A stretch of 64,000 nucleotides of DNA from Pedobacter fastidiosus (lineage in GTDB: Bacteria > Bacteroidota > Bacteroidia > Sphingobacteriales > Sphingobacteriaceae). A model generated the notes under the pieces. That model made no database searches, was not told the origin of the DNA, and was given only the letters and a program-made list of their open reading frames with translations. Location: positions 2,867 through 66,866 of the forward strand of contig NZ_JACRYL010000019.1 in the NCBI RefSeq assembly GCF_014306625.1. The letters run 5' to 3'. How positions within the stretch are numbered: position 1 is the first letter of the stretch; the number at the start of each line of letters is the position of its first letter. Below, piece by piece: positions 27,972 through 36,749 of the stretch. A program made the translations under genes and the position numbers.

Positions 27972-28186
27972 CAACTTTGAGGGATATTCCCCTCTTTTAG
28001 AGGGGTGCCCGCAGGGTGGGGTGTTTCTAAATTCCTAGCACTTACCCACATTCTTTAAACCCGATAGAAGTGGAAATACTTTTTGTTGCAGGTCTTCGAC
28101 GGGCTCAGACTGACAATCGTAAAAAGATTGGAACGAATAGCGGGGCTAACCTACAAATGAAAAACAGAACCTTGCTTTTCTAATCA
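27972..28186 (+). repeat. Composite ~216-bp repeat, copy A
   Basis: Order of modules: ACTTTGAGGGATATTCCCCT hairpin, GCCCGCAGGGTGGGGTG, TTTAAACCCGATAGAAGTGG with AAATACTTTT, a central cassette, AAAAAGATTGGAACGAATAG, and a CTTGCTTTTCTAATC end. The central cassette here is the CTTCGACGGGCTCAGACTGA element. Copies B (30095, inverted) and C (34861) share the flanks. The remaining bases of the 378-bp gap (27899-28276) hold no gene. Confidence 0.75.
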
Positions 28187-28276
28187 TTTCAATTGAATTA
28201 ATATTTCACCAAGTAAGGAATGTAAGAAAATATAAGCTAATGCCTCATAACCTGGTTTTAGAACTTACTGTATTTA

Positions 28277-28657
28277 CTATTTGCCGGGATTTCTAAAATA
28301 ATACCAAGCCCAGCCAATAAATAGCAATTGAAAAGGCAATCTTATCCAGGCGATAAATGGTGTAACCAAAATTTTCCCGAGCATAAATGGCGCAATTTGA
28401 ATCATGTAAATATGAGCAGGCATAAAGGCAAGAAGCATCAAAATAATTAATAAAGAAGCTAGTTTTCGGGTTCTTGAAAAGAGCAATAATACGCCGAGAA
28501 TAATTTCGATTACACCCGAGAGGTAAATTAAAAATCCATGGGCGGGCAACCATTTCGGCATTATTGCGTAATAACCGTCAGTGGAGATAAAGTGATTACA
28601 GCCCGCAAGGATATAGGAAACGGCATAAATCCACAGGAAAATTTTATATCGAATCAT
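28277..28657 (-). CDS. DoxX-like small membrane protein
   Basis: 126 residues, four hydrophobic helices: 'IFLWIYAVSYILAGCNHFI', 'FLIYLSGVIEIILGVLLLF', 'LASLLIILMLLAFMPAHIYMI' and 'LPFQLLFIGWAWYYF'. The 'AGxxHF...P.WLP' start and the 'SGVIEIILGVLLL' second helix match DoxX-family oxidoreductase-associated proteins. Role unknown. Divergent from hemA with a 124-bp gap. Confidence 0.75.
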   Translation of the reverse strand: MIRYKIFLWIYAVSYILAGCNHFISTDGYYAIMPKWLPAHGFLIYLSGVIEIILGVLLLFSRTRKLASLLIILMLLAFMPAHIYMIQIAPFMLGKILVTPFIAWIRLPFQLLFIGWAWYYFRNPGK

Positions 28658-28743
28658 AATTTGTAATCTTTTTCTGTTTATTTAAAACCGTTCTAAATTG
28701 ATGTAAATTACAGATTAATGACGGTCGCATACATTAACCGTGT

Positions 28744-28751
28744 TACTTTTG
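28744..28751 (+). promoter_or_regulatory. -7 promoter element of hemA (TACTTTTG)
   Basis: Exact TAnnTTTG match 31 bases before the hemA start. A GGTCGCAT word lies ~20 bases upstream; GTCGCAT also occurs upstream of hemC (30364-30370). Confidence 0.55.
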
Positions 28752-28781
28752 TATCCCGATAATAGTTAATAACGGAAGCAC

Positions 28782-30008
28782 TTGGAATATTTAAAAGTAA
28801 TCGCTTTTACGCATCACCACATTGACCTAAAATCTTTAGGAAAGTTAGTTATTTGTGATGAAAGTCTGGATAACAGGTTGAAGAATATTCAAACGGAACT
28901 TCCCGTTAGCGAGATTTTTTACATCGGTACTTGTAATCGTGTAGAATTCGTTTTCCTTACTAAAGAAAAAACCGATAAAGAATTTGTAACCAAATTTCTT
29001 ACCGTTTTGGATATGGGTTTGCCTCCAGAATTTATGGAGCGTTTTTTGGATAATGTTACCGTTTTCGAAAACGAAGAAGCTTTTAATCATCTTTTAAGAA
29101 CATCGTGCTCTTTAGAAAGTTTGGTTGTTGGCGAAAAGGAAATTCTTGCACAAATCCGTAAAGCTTACGAAAGTTGCAGAGATGCTGGTTTTACTGGCGA
29201 TTATATGCGCATGATTATGGAGCGGGTTGTTAAAACGGCGAAAGAAGTTTATACGCACACCAATATTTCAAAAAATCCGGTTTCTGTTGTTTCTCTGGCT
29301 TATCGCAAACTGAAAGAATTAAACATGTGTGGCAATTCACGCGTTTTAATTATCGGCGCTGGAGATACCAATCAGAATATTGCAAAATACCTTAATAAGC
29401 ATAAATACTCAAATTTTTCTGTTTTCAACCGCACACTTTCCAAAGCCGAAACTTTGGCCGAAGAGTTAAACGGTAAGGCTTATCAATTAGACGCTTTAGA
29501 AAATTTTACGGATGGTTTCGATGTAATTATCACTTGTACAGGCTCTACTGAGCCGATTATTACCGAAGAACTTTATGCCAAATTACTCAATGGAGATACT
29601 GGCAAAAAAGTAATTGTTGATTTAGCAATTCCGAACGATGTTGCGCCGGCAGTTGTTCACAACCACCCAATTCACTACATCGAGGTAGAATCTTTAAAAG
29701 AAGTTGCCCGCAAAAATATTCAGGAACGTTACAACGAACTGGTTCACGCCGAAGATATCATCAGTGCAAATATTACCGAATTTTTTACTGTATTAAAGCA
29801 ACGCCGAATCGAATTGGCTATGCAAGATGTGCCTAGAAAGATTAAGGAAATCAAGAATACAGCGATGAATGGTATTTTTGCAGAAGAAATTAGTCAGATG
29901 GATGAAACTTCTCGCGAGGTTTTGGAACGCGTAATGAACTACATGGAAAAGAAATGTATTTCTGTTCCGATGATTATGGCTAAGGAAATTTTGGTAAATC
30001 AATCGTAG
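28782..30008 (+). CDS. hemA: Glutamyl-tRNA reductase
   Basis: 408 residues from a TTG start at 28782; no ATG gives the conserved N-terminus. Catalytic Cys51 lies in 'YIGTCNRVEFVFLT'; the glutamyl-tRNA-binding 'SLESLVVGEKEILAQIRKAY', NADPH-binding 'NSRVLIIGAGDTNQNIAKYL' and 'VIITCTGSTEPII' are present, and the C-terminal dimerization helices follow ('AEDIISANITEFF'). It makes glutamate-1-semialdehyde from Glu-tRNA, the first committed step of the C5 heme pathway. First gene of the heme run on +. Confidence 0.95.
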   Translation: MEYLKVIAFTHHHIDLKSLGKLVICDESLDNRLKNIQTELPVSEIFYIGTCNRVEFVFLTKEKTDKEFVTKFLTVLDMGLPPEFMERFLDNVTVFENEEAFNHLLRTSCSLESLVVGEKEILAQIRKAYESCRDAGFTGDYMRMIMERVVKTAKEVYTHTNISKNPVSVVSLAYRKLKELNMCGNSRVLIIGAGDTNQNIAKYLNKHKYSNFSVFNRTLSKAETLAEELNGKAYQLDALENFTDGFDVIITCTGSTEPIITEELYAKLLNGDTGKKVIVDLAIPNDVAPAVVHNHPIHYIEVESLKEVARKNIQERYNELVHAEDIISANITEFFTVLKQRRIELAMQDVPRKIKEIKNTAMNGIFAEEISQMDETSREVLERVMNYMEKKCISVPMIMAKEILVNQS

Positions 30009-30014
30009 CATTTA

Positions 30015-30060
30015 ACCGCAAAGTTCACAAAGTTAAGGCGTAAAGAACGCCAAGATAAAC
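30015..30060 (+). repeat. Short dispersed repeat, CGCAAAGTTCACAAAGTTAAG type
   Basis: Tandem AAAGTT units (CAAAGTTCACAAAGTTAAGG) downstream of hemA. With the composite copy B it fills the 424-base gap 30009-30432, which holds no gene. Confidence 0.45.
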
Positions 30061-30094
30061 CTTATATTTTCTTACATTTCTTAAGTTATAAACA

Positions 30095-30310
30095 TAATTA
30101 GAAAAGCGGGTTTCTGTGCTTTTCGGCTATTTCAGTCCCGCTTTTCGTTACAATCTTTTTCAAACCTATAAGGTTTTCAAAACCTTATAGGTTTAATCAA
30201 AAGTATTTTCACTTCAATCGGGTTTAAAGAATTTAAGACTGTGCAAGAAAGAAATAACCACCCCGCCCGGTGGGCACCCCTCCAAAGGAGGGGAATTATC
30301 CCTCAAAGTG
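30095..30310 (-). repeat. Composite ~216-bp repeat, copy B (inverted relative to A and C)
   Basis: Read on the minus strand it gives the same order as copies A and C: ACTTTGAGGGATAATTCCCC hairpin, GGGCGGGGTG, TTTAAACCCGATTGAAGTG, central cassette, AAAAAGATTGTAACGAAAAG, CTTTTCTAATTATG. The central cassette is a perfect hairpin, AAACCTATAAGGTTTT and its complement (30162-30194). Confidence 0.75.
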
Positions 30311-30405
30311 CGAATACAATATGTCAACAAAAACCCAAAAACATATAATTCTGTAACCTCACTGTCGCATTTTTAAACATTTTACAAGATAAAGCCGTAT
30401 TTAGT

Positions 30406-30413
30406 TAGATTTG
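30406..30413 (+). promoter_or_regulatory. -7 promoter element of hemC (TAGATTTG)
   Basis: Exact TAnnTTTG match 20 bases before the GTG start at 30433. Confidence 0.5.
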
Positions 30414-30432
30414 CAAATCATTTAACAAAACA

Positions 30433-32013
30433 GTGAAGAAATTAACCATCGGAACACGCGGTAGCGACCTTGCTTTATGGCAGGCTAATCATATTAAAGA
30501 TGAATTGGCTGCAATCGGAATAGAAGCTGAAATTAAAATCATTAAAACGCAGGGCGATAAAATCCTGAATTTAAGATTAGATAAATTAGAAGGAAAAGGT
30601 TTTTTTACCAAAGAATTGGAAGAAGAGCTTTTGGGTGGAACAATCGATTTGGCAGTTCATTGCCTTAAAGATTTGCCAACCAATCATCCTGCGGGTTTAA
30701 CTATTGCCGCAATTCCGCCTCGTGAAGAAGCAACCGAATATCTTTTGATTTTAAAAGATTGCGTAGATGTTTCGCAAAAACTCTCTCTGAAAAAAGGAGC
30801 GATGGTGGGTACTTCATCAAACAGAAGAAAAGCCCAACTTTTGGGTTTACGCTCGGATTTGGAAATTGAAGATTTACGCGGAAACGTTCCAACTCGTATT
30901 CAAAAACTTCGTGATGAAGATTACGATGCCATTATGTTGGCCAAGGCAGGTATAAAACGTTTAGGTTTAGATGTTAGTGAATTTCATGTGGAAGAATTAG
31001 AACCGACCGAATTTGTTCCTGCACCAGCTCAAGGTGCTTTAGCAATTCAAATAAGGGAAAATGATACTGAACTTTTTGAGGCACTTCAAACATTACACGA
31101 CCCAGCAACAGCTGAAGAGGTTGGTGTAGAACGTAAAGTTTTAAATATATTTGAGGGCGGTTGTCACATGCCTTTAGGTTGTTATTGCAAAAAAGAAGAT
31201 GGCGCTTTCGAAGTGTGGACATCTAAAGCCGAAACTGCTGATGATTTCCCAGAACGTTTATTCCTGCGTTCTGAAACTACAGCCGGTTTGGCAGAAAAAA
31301 TCGTTGCAAAATTTGATAAGGCACGAAAGAAACCTGCTAAAGTTTTCATCTCTCGTGAGATTGGCGAACACAGCTATTTCCGCAAAGCTTTAGAAAATAA
31401 TAATATAGAAATTGAGGGTCGCTCGTTAATTCGGACGTTCCCGATTGTTACTGTTCTAGACCAGTTTATTCTAAAAAATATCGATTGGATTTTCTTCAGC
31501 AGTAGAAATAGTGTGGAGTATTTCTTCAACCTAAAACCGCAATTACCGAAGAAAACACAGTTTGGTGTAGTTGGAAGAGGTTCGGAAGATGCTTTGAGAA
31601 AGTTTAACCACTTTGCAGATTTCGTAGGTACGAGTGGCGATATTACAGAAGTAGCTGAAGATTTTGCGAAATTGGTTTCAGGTAAGCATGTGTTGTTTCC
31701 ACGGGCACAGGATTCTTTACAATCCATTCAGAAATCTTTACCCGTTGATGCGAAAATTATCGATTTGCCTATTTACGAAACAGTAATCGAAGAAGATATC
31801 GACCAGAGTTATGCCGATGTTTTGATTTTCACTAGTCCATCAAACGTTGATGCTTACTTTGCTGATAATTTATTGGAACCTGGTCAGCAAGTAATTGCAA
31901 TAGGAAATTCTACCGGAAAGAAATTTGATGAAATGGGTGTGACTTATGCATTGCCGTATTCTCCAGATGAAATTGGTTTAGCCGAAGCTGTTTTTGGGAT
32001 AGAGATAAAATAA
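30433..32013 (+). CDS. hemC: Fused porphobilinogen deaminase (HemC) - uroporphyrinogen-III synthase (HemD)
   Basis: 526 residues from a GTG start. Residues 1-~300 are HemC: 'LTIGTRGSDLALWQANHI', 'FFTKELEEELLGGTIDLAVHCLKDLPT', 'GTSSNRRKAQL' and the dipyrromethane cofactor Cys244 in 'FEGGCHMPLGCYC'. Residues ~305-526 are HemD ('KPAKVFISREIG', 'WIFFSSRNSVEYFF', 'LIFTSPSNVDAYF', 'AIGNSTGKKFDEMG'). The fusion channels hydroxymethylbilane straight to uroporphyrinogen III before it cyclises spontaneously to the I isomer. Such fusions are known in Bacteroidota. Complete and in frame. Confidence 0.93.
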   Translation: MKKLTIGTRGSDLALWQANHIKDELAAIGIEAEIKIIKTQGDKILNLRLDKLEGKGFFTKELEEELLGGTIDLAVHCLKDLPTNHPAGLTIAAIPPREEATEYLLILKDCVDVSQKLSLKKGAMVGTSSNRRKAQLLGLRSDLEIEDLRGNVPTRIQKLRDEDYDAIMLAKAGIKRLGLDVSEFHVEELEPTEFVPAPAQGALAIQIRENDTELFEALQTLHDPATAEEVGVERKVLNIFEGGCHMPLGCYCKKEDGAFEVWTSKAETADDFPERLFLRSETTAGLAEKIVAKFDKARKKPAKVFISREIGEHSYFRKALENNNIEIEGRSLIRTFPIVTVLDQFILKNIDWIFFSSRNSVEYFFNLKPQLPKKTQFGVVGRGSEDALRKFNHFADFVGTSGDITEVAEDFAKLVSGKHVLFPRAQDSLQSIQKSLPVDAKIIDLPIYETVIEEDIDQSYADVLIFTSPSNVDAYFADNLLEPGQQVIAIGNSTGKKFDEMGVTYALPYSPDEIGLAEAVFGIEIK

Positions 32014-32058
32014 GGAAGTCGGGAAGTCCGAAGACTAAAGCGAAAAGAATAGCCACTT

Positions 32059-32143
32059 CGTCATTGCGAGGTACGAAGCAATCTTAATGCGATGGGCTTA
32101 GAGTAGCGATTGTTGTAAGATTGCTTCGTGCCTCGCAATGACG
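32059..32143. repeat. CGTCATTGCGAGG inverted repeat element
   Basis: 28-base arms (32059-32086 and 32116-32143), 27 of 28 pairing, around a 29-base centre. The left arm begins CGTCATTGCGAGGTACGAAG. It looks like a non-coding palindromic element of REP/MITE type and also could form a strong RNA hairpin after hemCD. Confidence 0.8.
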
Positions 32144-32259
32144 ACCGCAAATAAAAAATACGAATCGGTGAAATCACTTTAATTCGTGTAATCATCCCGA
32201 AGGAAAAATAATACTCAAGTCTCGATACTTGATACTAATTACTAATACACTCGCTAAGT

Positions 32260-32292
32260 CCTCCCCTTTGGGGAGGGTTGGGTGGGGCTTTA
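32260..32292 (+). repeat. CCTCCCCTTTGGGGAGGGTTGGG repeat just before hemB
   Basis: CTCCCCTTTGGGGAGG hairpin followed by GTTGGGTGGGG. It creates a false upstream extension of hemB if read as protein. Together with the inverted element it fills the 290-base gap 32014-32303. Confidence 0.65.
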
Positions 32293-32303
32293 ATACTAAT
32301 AAT

Positions 32304-33272
32304 ATGTTACATCGTCCGCGAAGATTGAGGAAAAACCCGTTGGTTAGAGAGATGGTAGCCGAAACCCGACTATCGAAAGATATGTTTGTGTACCCTTATT
32401 TTGTGGTGCCAGGAACGAATGTTACCCATGCGATTGATGCCATGCCAGGTGTAAACCATTATTCGGTTGATACTTTGGTTAAGGATGTTGAGGCTGGAAT
32501 GAAGAAAGGTTTGAATAAAATCATGCTTTTTGGTGTAGGCGATGAAAAATCTGCCGATGCAAAATCTGCTTACCACGACCATTCGTTAGTACCAACGGCG
32601 GTGCGTGAATTGAAGAAACAATTTGGCGAAGATTTATATGTGATCACCGATGTTTGCGTTTGTTCTTATACCACTCACGGTCATTGCGGTATTTTAGAAA
32701 ATGATTACGTTCAAAATGATAAAACAGTTGAAGTGATTGCCAAAATGGCTTTGACCCATGCTGAAGCAGGTGCTGATATGTTCGCCCCATCGGATATGAT
32801 GGATGGCAGAATTGAAGCGATGCGGAATTTGTTAGATGAAAACGGTTTTGTAAATGCGGCTATAATGAGTCATGCAACAAAATTTGCATCTGCTTATTAC
32901 GGTCCATTTAGGGAGGCCGCCGATTGTGCGCCAAGCAAAGGCGATAGAAAAGCTTATCAAATGGATTTTAGAAACCCTTTAGAGGCACTTCGTGAAGCAC
33001 AATTAGATGAACAAGAGGGCGCTGATGTTTTGATGGTTAAACCTGGATTGGCTTATTTAGATATTATCCAAAGGCTGAAACAGGATACCAATTTGCCTAT
33101 CGCAGTTTATAATGTTTCTGGAGAATATTCGATGGTTAAAGCAGCGGCAGAACGTGGCTGGGTTGATGAACAAAAAATTGTAATGGAAACCATGCATGCT
33201 TTCGCAAGAGCTGGAGCAAGTATTATTACCACTTACCACATTAAAGATATTTTAAATAACGATTGGATGTAG
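32304..33272 (+). CDS. hemB: Delta-aminolevulinic acid dehydratase (porphobilinogen synthase)
   Basis: 322 residues from the start at 32304 (MLHRPRRLRKNP), which matches the family N-terminus; the open frame back to 32229 is repeat DNA. Metal-binding cysteine region 'DVCVCSYTTHGHCG', Schiff-base lysines in 'MSHATKFASAYYGPFREAA' and 'MVKPGLAYLDII', and 'YNVSGEYSMVKAA'. It condenses two 5-aminolevulinate to porphobilinogen. The Cys-rich metal site suggests a zinc-dependent enzyme. Confidence 0.95.
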   Translation: MLHRPRRLRKNPLVREMVAETRLSKDMFVYPYFVVPGTNVTHAIDAMPGVNHYSVDTLVKDVEAGMKKGLNKIMLFGVGDEKSADAKSAYHDHSLVPTAVRELKKQFGEDLYVITDVCVCSYTTHGHCGILENDYVQNDKTVEVIAKMALTHAEAGADMFAPSDMMDGRIEAMRNLLDENGFVNAAIMSHATKFASAYYGPFREAADCAPSKGDRKAYQMDFRNPLEALREAQLDEQEGADVLMVKPGLAYLDIIQRLKQDTNLPIAVYNVSGEYSMVKAAAERGWVDEQKIVMETMHAFARAGASIITTYHIKDILNNDWM

Positions 33273-33273
33273 A

Positions 33274-33362
33274 TAAGCTGAAAGCTTAAAGCCGAAAGAC
33301 CAAAGCCATTTTATAACGCTTTACTTTTCGCTTTAAGTTTTAGTCTTTCAGCTTTTAGCTTA
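33274..33362. repeat. Imperfect inverted repeat of the AAAGCTGAAAGACTAAAG family
   Basis: TAAGCTGAAAGCTTAAAGCC (33274-33293) is answered by GCTTTAAGTTTTAGTCTTTC with AGCTTTTAGCTTA ending at 33362. It fills the whole hemB-hemL spacer. Confidence 0.6.
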
Positions 33363-33368
33363 ATAAAA

Positions 33369-34742
33369 ATGTTAGATTCATTAAAGAAAATGTTTTCAGG
33401 CAACGAGGCCGATGTTCCATTAAACACAGGGAGTAAACCTGATATTTCGAGGGTAAAATCTGCAGAGTTGTACGAGAAATCAAAAACTTATTTTCCCGGT
33501 GGTGTAAATTCGCCTGTTAGAGCGTTTAAATCTGTTTACGGAACACCACTTTTTATCGAAAAGGGCGATGGTTGCTACATCTGGGATGCTGATGGAAACC
33601 AATTCATTGATTTCTGTGGAAGTTGGGGTCCGTTAATTTTGGGACATAACAATCCTAAAATCCGTGAGAAAGTGACCGAAGTAATGCAAAACGGAATGAG
33701 TTTTGGTGCACCAACAGCTTTGGAAAATGAATTGGCAGAACTGATTATTAAGAACAATCGTTATGTTGAGAAAATTCGTTTTACAAGCTCGGGAACGGAG
33801 GCAGTAATGTCGGCTATTCGACTGGCTAGAGGTTTTACAGGTAGAGATAAAATTTTGAAGTTTGAGGGTTGTTACCACGGGCATAGCGATTCGCTTTTGG
33901 TTAAAGCTGGTTCTGGCTTGGTTACTTTCGGCGAAACTTCATCTGCTGGCGTTCCAAAATCTTTTGCTGAAGAAACCATTGTAATTCCTTTGAACGATAC
34001 AACCGCTATTGAGCAAGCTTTTGCGCAGTTTAAAGATCAAATTGCCGCCGTAATTATTGAGGGTATTCCTGCCAATAATGGTTTAATTATCCAGGATGAA
34101 GAGTATATTCATTTCTTGCGCAAGATCTGTACAGAGAACAATTCGCTTTTAATTTTCGATGAAGTAATTACTGGTTTCAGAGTTGGTTTTGAGGGAGCAG
34201 CTGCGCATTACGGTGTCAAACCTGATATTGTTACCTACGGAAAAATAATCGGTGGCGGTTTGCCTGTTGGCATGTATGGGGCATCGAATGCAATTATGGC
34301 GCACATTTCACCTGATGGTGGCGTTTACCAAGCAGGTACCTTATCAGGTAATCCGGTGGCAATGGCGGCTGGTATTGCGACTTTAACCGAGTTGAATAAA
34401 TCGGGTTTCTATAAAGATTTGAATAATAAAACGCAGGATTTCGTAGCGAGTATTCAGCGTTTTGCCACCGCTAGAAACTATAAATTTAAAGTGTTTACGG
34501 TGGGTTCTATTTTTTGGTTTGCATTTACCGAAAAAGAAAAAATTCAATCTGCTGATGATATCGATGCAAGTAGCATGGAGAAATTCAAAATCATGCACCG
34601 TGAGTTGTTGAACCGTGGAATTTATTTAGGTCCATCGGGATATGAAGTTGGTTTCGTATCTTCAGCGCATACGAAGATAGAGTTAGAGAAAGCGAAGAGA
34701 GCGATTTTTGAGGCGTTGGATTTGGTTTTTAGGTCGTCGTAA
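33369..34742 (+). CDS. hemL: Glutamate-1-semialdehyde 2,1-aminomutase
   Basis: 457 residues, some 25 longer than usual because of an N-terminal tail (MLDSLKKMFSGNEADVPLN) before the conserved 'SAELYEKSKTYFPGGVNSPVRAF'. PLP site: 'FTSSGTEAVMSAIRLARG', 'GCYHGHSDSLL', 'FDEVITGFRVG' and the Schiff-base lysine in 'VTYGKIIGGGLPVGMYG'. It converts glutamate-1-semialdehyde to 5-aminolevulinate, joining the HemA and HemB steps. The C-terminal 'GFVSSAHTKIELEKA' is typical. Complete. Confidence 0.95.
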   Translation: MLDSLKKMFSGNEADVPLNTGSKPDISRVKSAELYEKSKTYFPGGVNSPVRAFKSVYGTPLFIEKGDGCYIWDADGNQFIDFCGSWGPLILGHNNPKIREKVTEVMQNGMSFGAPTALENELAELIIKNNRYVEKIRFTSSGTEAVMSAIRLARGFTGRDKILKFEGCYHGHSDSLLVKAGSGLVTFGETSSAGVPKSFAEETIVIPLNDTTAIEQAFAQFKDQIAAVIIEGIPANNGLIIQDEEYIHFLRKICTENNSLLIFDEVITGFRVGFEGAAAHYGVKPDIVTYGKIIGGGLPVGMYGASNAIMAHISPDGGVYQAGTLSGNPVAMAAGIATLTELNKSGFYKDLNNKTQDFVASIQRFATARNYKFKVFTVGSIFWFAFTEKEKIQSADDIDASSMEKFKIMHRELLNRGIYLGPSGYEVGFVSSAHTKIELEKAKRAIFEALDLVFRSS

Positions 34743-34766
34743 TATCGGCCCTTGCGGCTAATAGGT

Positions 34767-34850
34767 TTTAACCACCGAGGAAACGGAGGTTTTCACAGAG
34801 AGCAAAGAGGTTTTTTAACCATGTAAGACACATAAGAAAATATAAGCTCA
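34767..34850 (+). repeat. Dispersed repeat: ACCGAGGAAACGGAGG and AAGAAAATATAAGC modules
   Basis: The AAGAAAATATAAGC module also flanks composite copies A (28222-28237) and B (30058-30075, inverted), so it behaves as an outer module of the composite repeat. With copy C it fills the 427-base gap 34743-35169, which contains no gene. Confidence 0.45.
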
Positions 34851-34860
34851 TGGTGGTTAT

Positions 34861-35078
34861 AAAACTTTGAGGGGCAACTCCCCTCCTTATTTTCAAGGAG
34901 GGGTAGGGGGTGGCTTTAAGTTTGATGCACAAACCCAAAGTTATCTAAACCCGATTGAAGTGGAAATACTTTTGATGAAACCTCGTAGGTTTTTAAAACC
35001 TACGAGGTTTGAAAAAGATTGCAACGAAAAGCGGGACTGAAATAACCAAAGAAAACAGGAATTTGCTTTTCATAATCG
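34861..35078 (+). repeat. Composite ~216-bp repeat, copy C
   Basis: AAACTTTGAGGGGCAACTCC hairpin, GGTAGGGGGTGG, TCTAAACCCGATTGAAGTGG with AAATACTTTTGAT, central cassette, AAAAAGATTGCAACGAAAAG with CGGGACTGAAATAAC, and TTTGCTTTTCATAATC. The central cassette (34977-35009) is a perfect hairpin AAACCTCGTAGGTTTT/complement, different in sequence from that of copy B. Confidence 0.75.
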
Positions 35079-35169
35079 ACTAAGCTCAGTATTACATAAA
35101 ATTAATGTTTCGTGAGGACACGAACCATGGTCATAATTAATAAATTAAAGCCCTTTTAGGGGTTGGGGT

Positions 35170-36036
35170 ATGAAGAAATCCATTATCATATTTTACGCAT
35201 TACTGCTTTACGCACTAATCCAGCTCATTTCTTGGGGAACTTTGGTAGTGCGTTTGCAACCGAGTCGAATGACGATGATTATGGGCGAGGGTTCAGTTTT
35301 TCTGTTCTTACTTTGCATCGGCGGTTATTTTCTGCATCAATCTTTAAAGCGTGAAGATAAATTAAGAGAACAACAGCAGAATTTCCTGATGTCGATTACG
35401 CATGAATTGAAATCGCCTTTGGCAGCAATAAAACTTTCCATACAGACTATTGTTAAAAGAGATTTAGATAAAGCTAGGCAGACATCTTTACTCAATAATT
35501 CGTTAAAGGATATTGAACGTTTGGATGATTTGGTCGAGAATATGTTGTTGGCAACTAAAATTGAAAACCGTTCTTATACCTTTCCGAAAGAAGAATTTAA
35601 CTTCTCAGAACTGGTTTATAAAATTACTGATAGATTGCAGGTTCACTCTTGTGGGAACGAACAGCTGATAAATGCTCAAATTCAGCCAAATTTGCAGTTA
35701 ATGGGTGACAAGTTTGCCTTATCGTCAGTTGTTACCAATTTAATAGAAAATGCAGTGAAATATTCGAGTCCTTGTGATGAGATAAATGTGGCTTTAGATA
35801 AGATAGACGGTCATTTAAGATTAAGTGTAACGGATAAAGGTCCAGGTATTTCAGATGCCGAAAAAATGTTGATATTTGATAAGTTTTACCGCGTTGGTAA
35901 TGAGAATGTCAGGAAAGCGAAAGGAACAGGTTTAGGCTTGTTTATTGTGAAAGAGGTTTTACAATACCATGATGCAGATATTACAGTAAAAGACAATTTG
36001 CCTCAAGGAAGTATTTTTGAAGTAACATTTAGTTAA
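35170..36036 (+). CDS. Sensor histidine kinase (two TM, HisKA + HATPase)
   Basis: 288 residues. Two membrane helices ('IIIFYALLLYALIQLISWGTL' ~5-25 and 'SVFLFLLCIGGYFLHQSL' ~42-59) with almost no extracellular loop, so any signal is probably sensed in the membrane. HisKA with His78 in 'SITHELKSPLAAIK', then N box 'VVTNLIENAVKYSS', G1 'VTDKGPGIS' and G2 'KGTGLGLFIVKEV'. It is followed 8 bp later by its OmpR-type regulator and lies between hemL and hemE. The position suggests, but does not prove, a link to heme or envelope state. The start follows a GGGGTTGGGGT repeat. Confidence 0.9.
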   Translation: MKKSIIIFYALLLYALIQLISWGTLVVRLQPSRMTMIMGEGSVFLFLLCIGGYFLHQSLKREDKLREQQQNFLMSITHELKSPLAAIKLSIQTIVKRDLDKARQTSLLNNSLKDIERLDDLVENMLLATKIENRSYTFPKEEFNFSELVYKITDRLQVHSCGNEQLINAQIQPNLQLMGDKFALSSVVTNLIENAVKYSSPCDEINVALDKIDGHLRLSVTDKGPGISDAEKMLIFDKFYRVGNENVRKAKGTGLGLFIVKEVLQYHDADITVKDNLPQGSIFEVTFS

Positions 36037-36044
36037 TCTCAATT

Positions 36045-36749
36045 ATGTCACAAAAATTAAGAATTCTATTGGTAGAAGACGAGGATCACTTGTTAGATGC
36101 TATCAAATTAAACCTCGAACTTGAGGGTTATAAAGTTCACGCCGTTAAAGATGGCAAAACCGCTCTTAAAATATTCAAAGAAGAACGCTTCAATCTAATT
36201 ATTTTAGATGTTATGTTGCCTGAAATGGATGGTTTCCAAGTTTGCGAAACAATTCGTTTAGAGAATGCAGAAGTTCCGATTATGTTTTTAACTGCTAAAA
36301 ACACTTCGGAAGACCGTGTTTTAGGTTTGAAAAAAGGAGCTGACGATTATTTAGTTAAGCCTTTCAACTTGGAAGAATTGATTCTTCGCGTTGGTATTTT
36401 GGTTAAACGCAGTTTAAAATCTGATGATTTAAAAGAATTAAATTCTTACAAAATCGGTGATAAAACAATCTACTTTAACTCTTTCGAATTGAAACACGAT
36501 GATGGAACAATAACACCGTTAACCAAAAAAGAAACGATGTTGTTGAAACTATTAATCGAGCGTAAAAACGATGCGGTTTCTCGCGAGCAGATTTTAGAAA
36601 CGGTTTGGAATTACGATGTTTATCCATCTACAAGAACGATTGATAACTTTATTCTAACGTTCCGTAAGTATTTCGAGCCAGACCAGAAAAACCCTGTTTA
36701 TTTCCACTCTATTCGTGGCGTAGGCTATAAATTCACTGATATTCATTAA
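36045..36749 (+). CDS. OmpR/PhoB-family response regulator
   Basis: 234 residues. Receiver with D12-D14 cluster ('LLVEDEDHLLD'), phospho-acceptor D55 in 'LIILDVMLPEMDG', and 'FLTAKNTSED', K in 'DDYLVKPFNLEELI'. C-terminal winged helix ('PLTKKETMLLKLLIERKND', 'VYPSTRTIDNFILTFRKYF', 'IRGVGYKF'). Coupled to the kinase upstream (8-bp gap) and to the next gene (1-base stop/start overlap). Confidence 0.92.
   Translation: MSQKLRILLVEDEDHLLDAIKLNLELEGYKVHAVKDGKTALKIFKEERFNLIILDVMLPEMDGFQVCETIRLENAEVPIMFLTAKNTSEDRVLGLKKGADDYLVKPFNLEELILRVGILVKRSLKSDDLKELNSYKIGDKTIYFNSFELKHDDGTITPLTKKETMLLKLLIERKNDAVSREQILETVWNYDVYPSTRTIDNFILTFRKYFEPDQKNPVYFHSIRGVGYKFTDIH

Noticed and set aside
27899-28051. N-terminal extension of the alpha/beta hydrolase
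   Set aside because: Translated from composite repeat copy A; the conserved protein starts at 27898.
32229-32303. N-terminal extension of HemB
   Set aside because: Translated from the CCTCCCCTTTGGGGAGG repeat; family start matches 32304.
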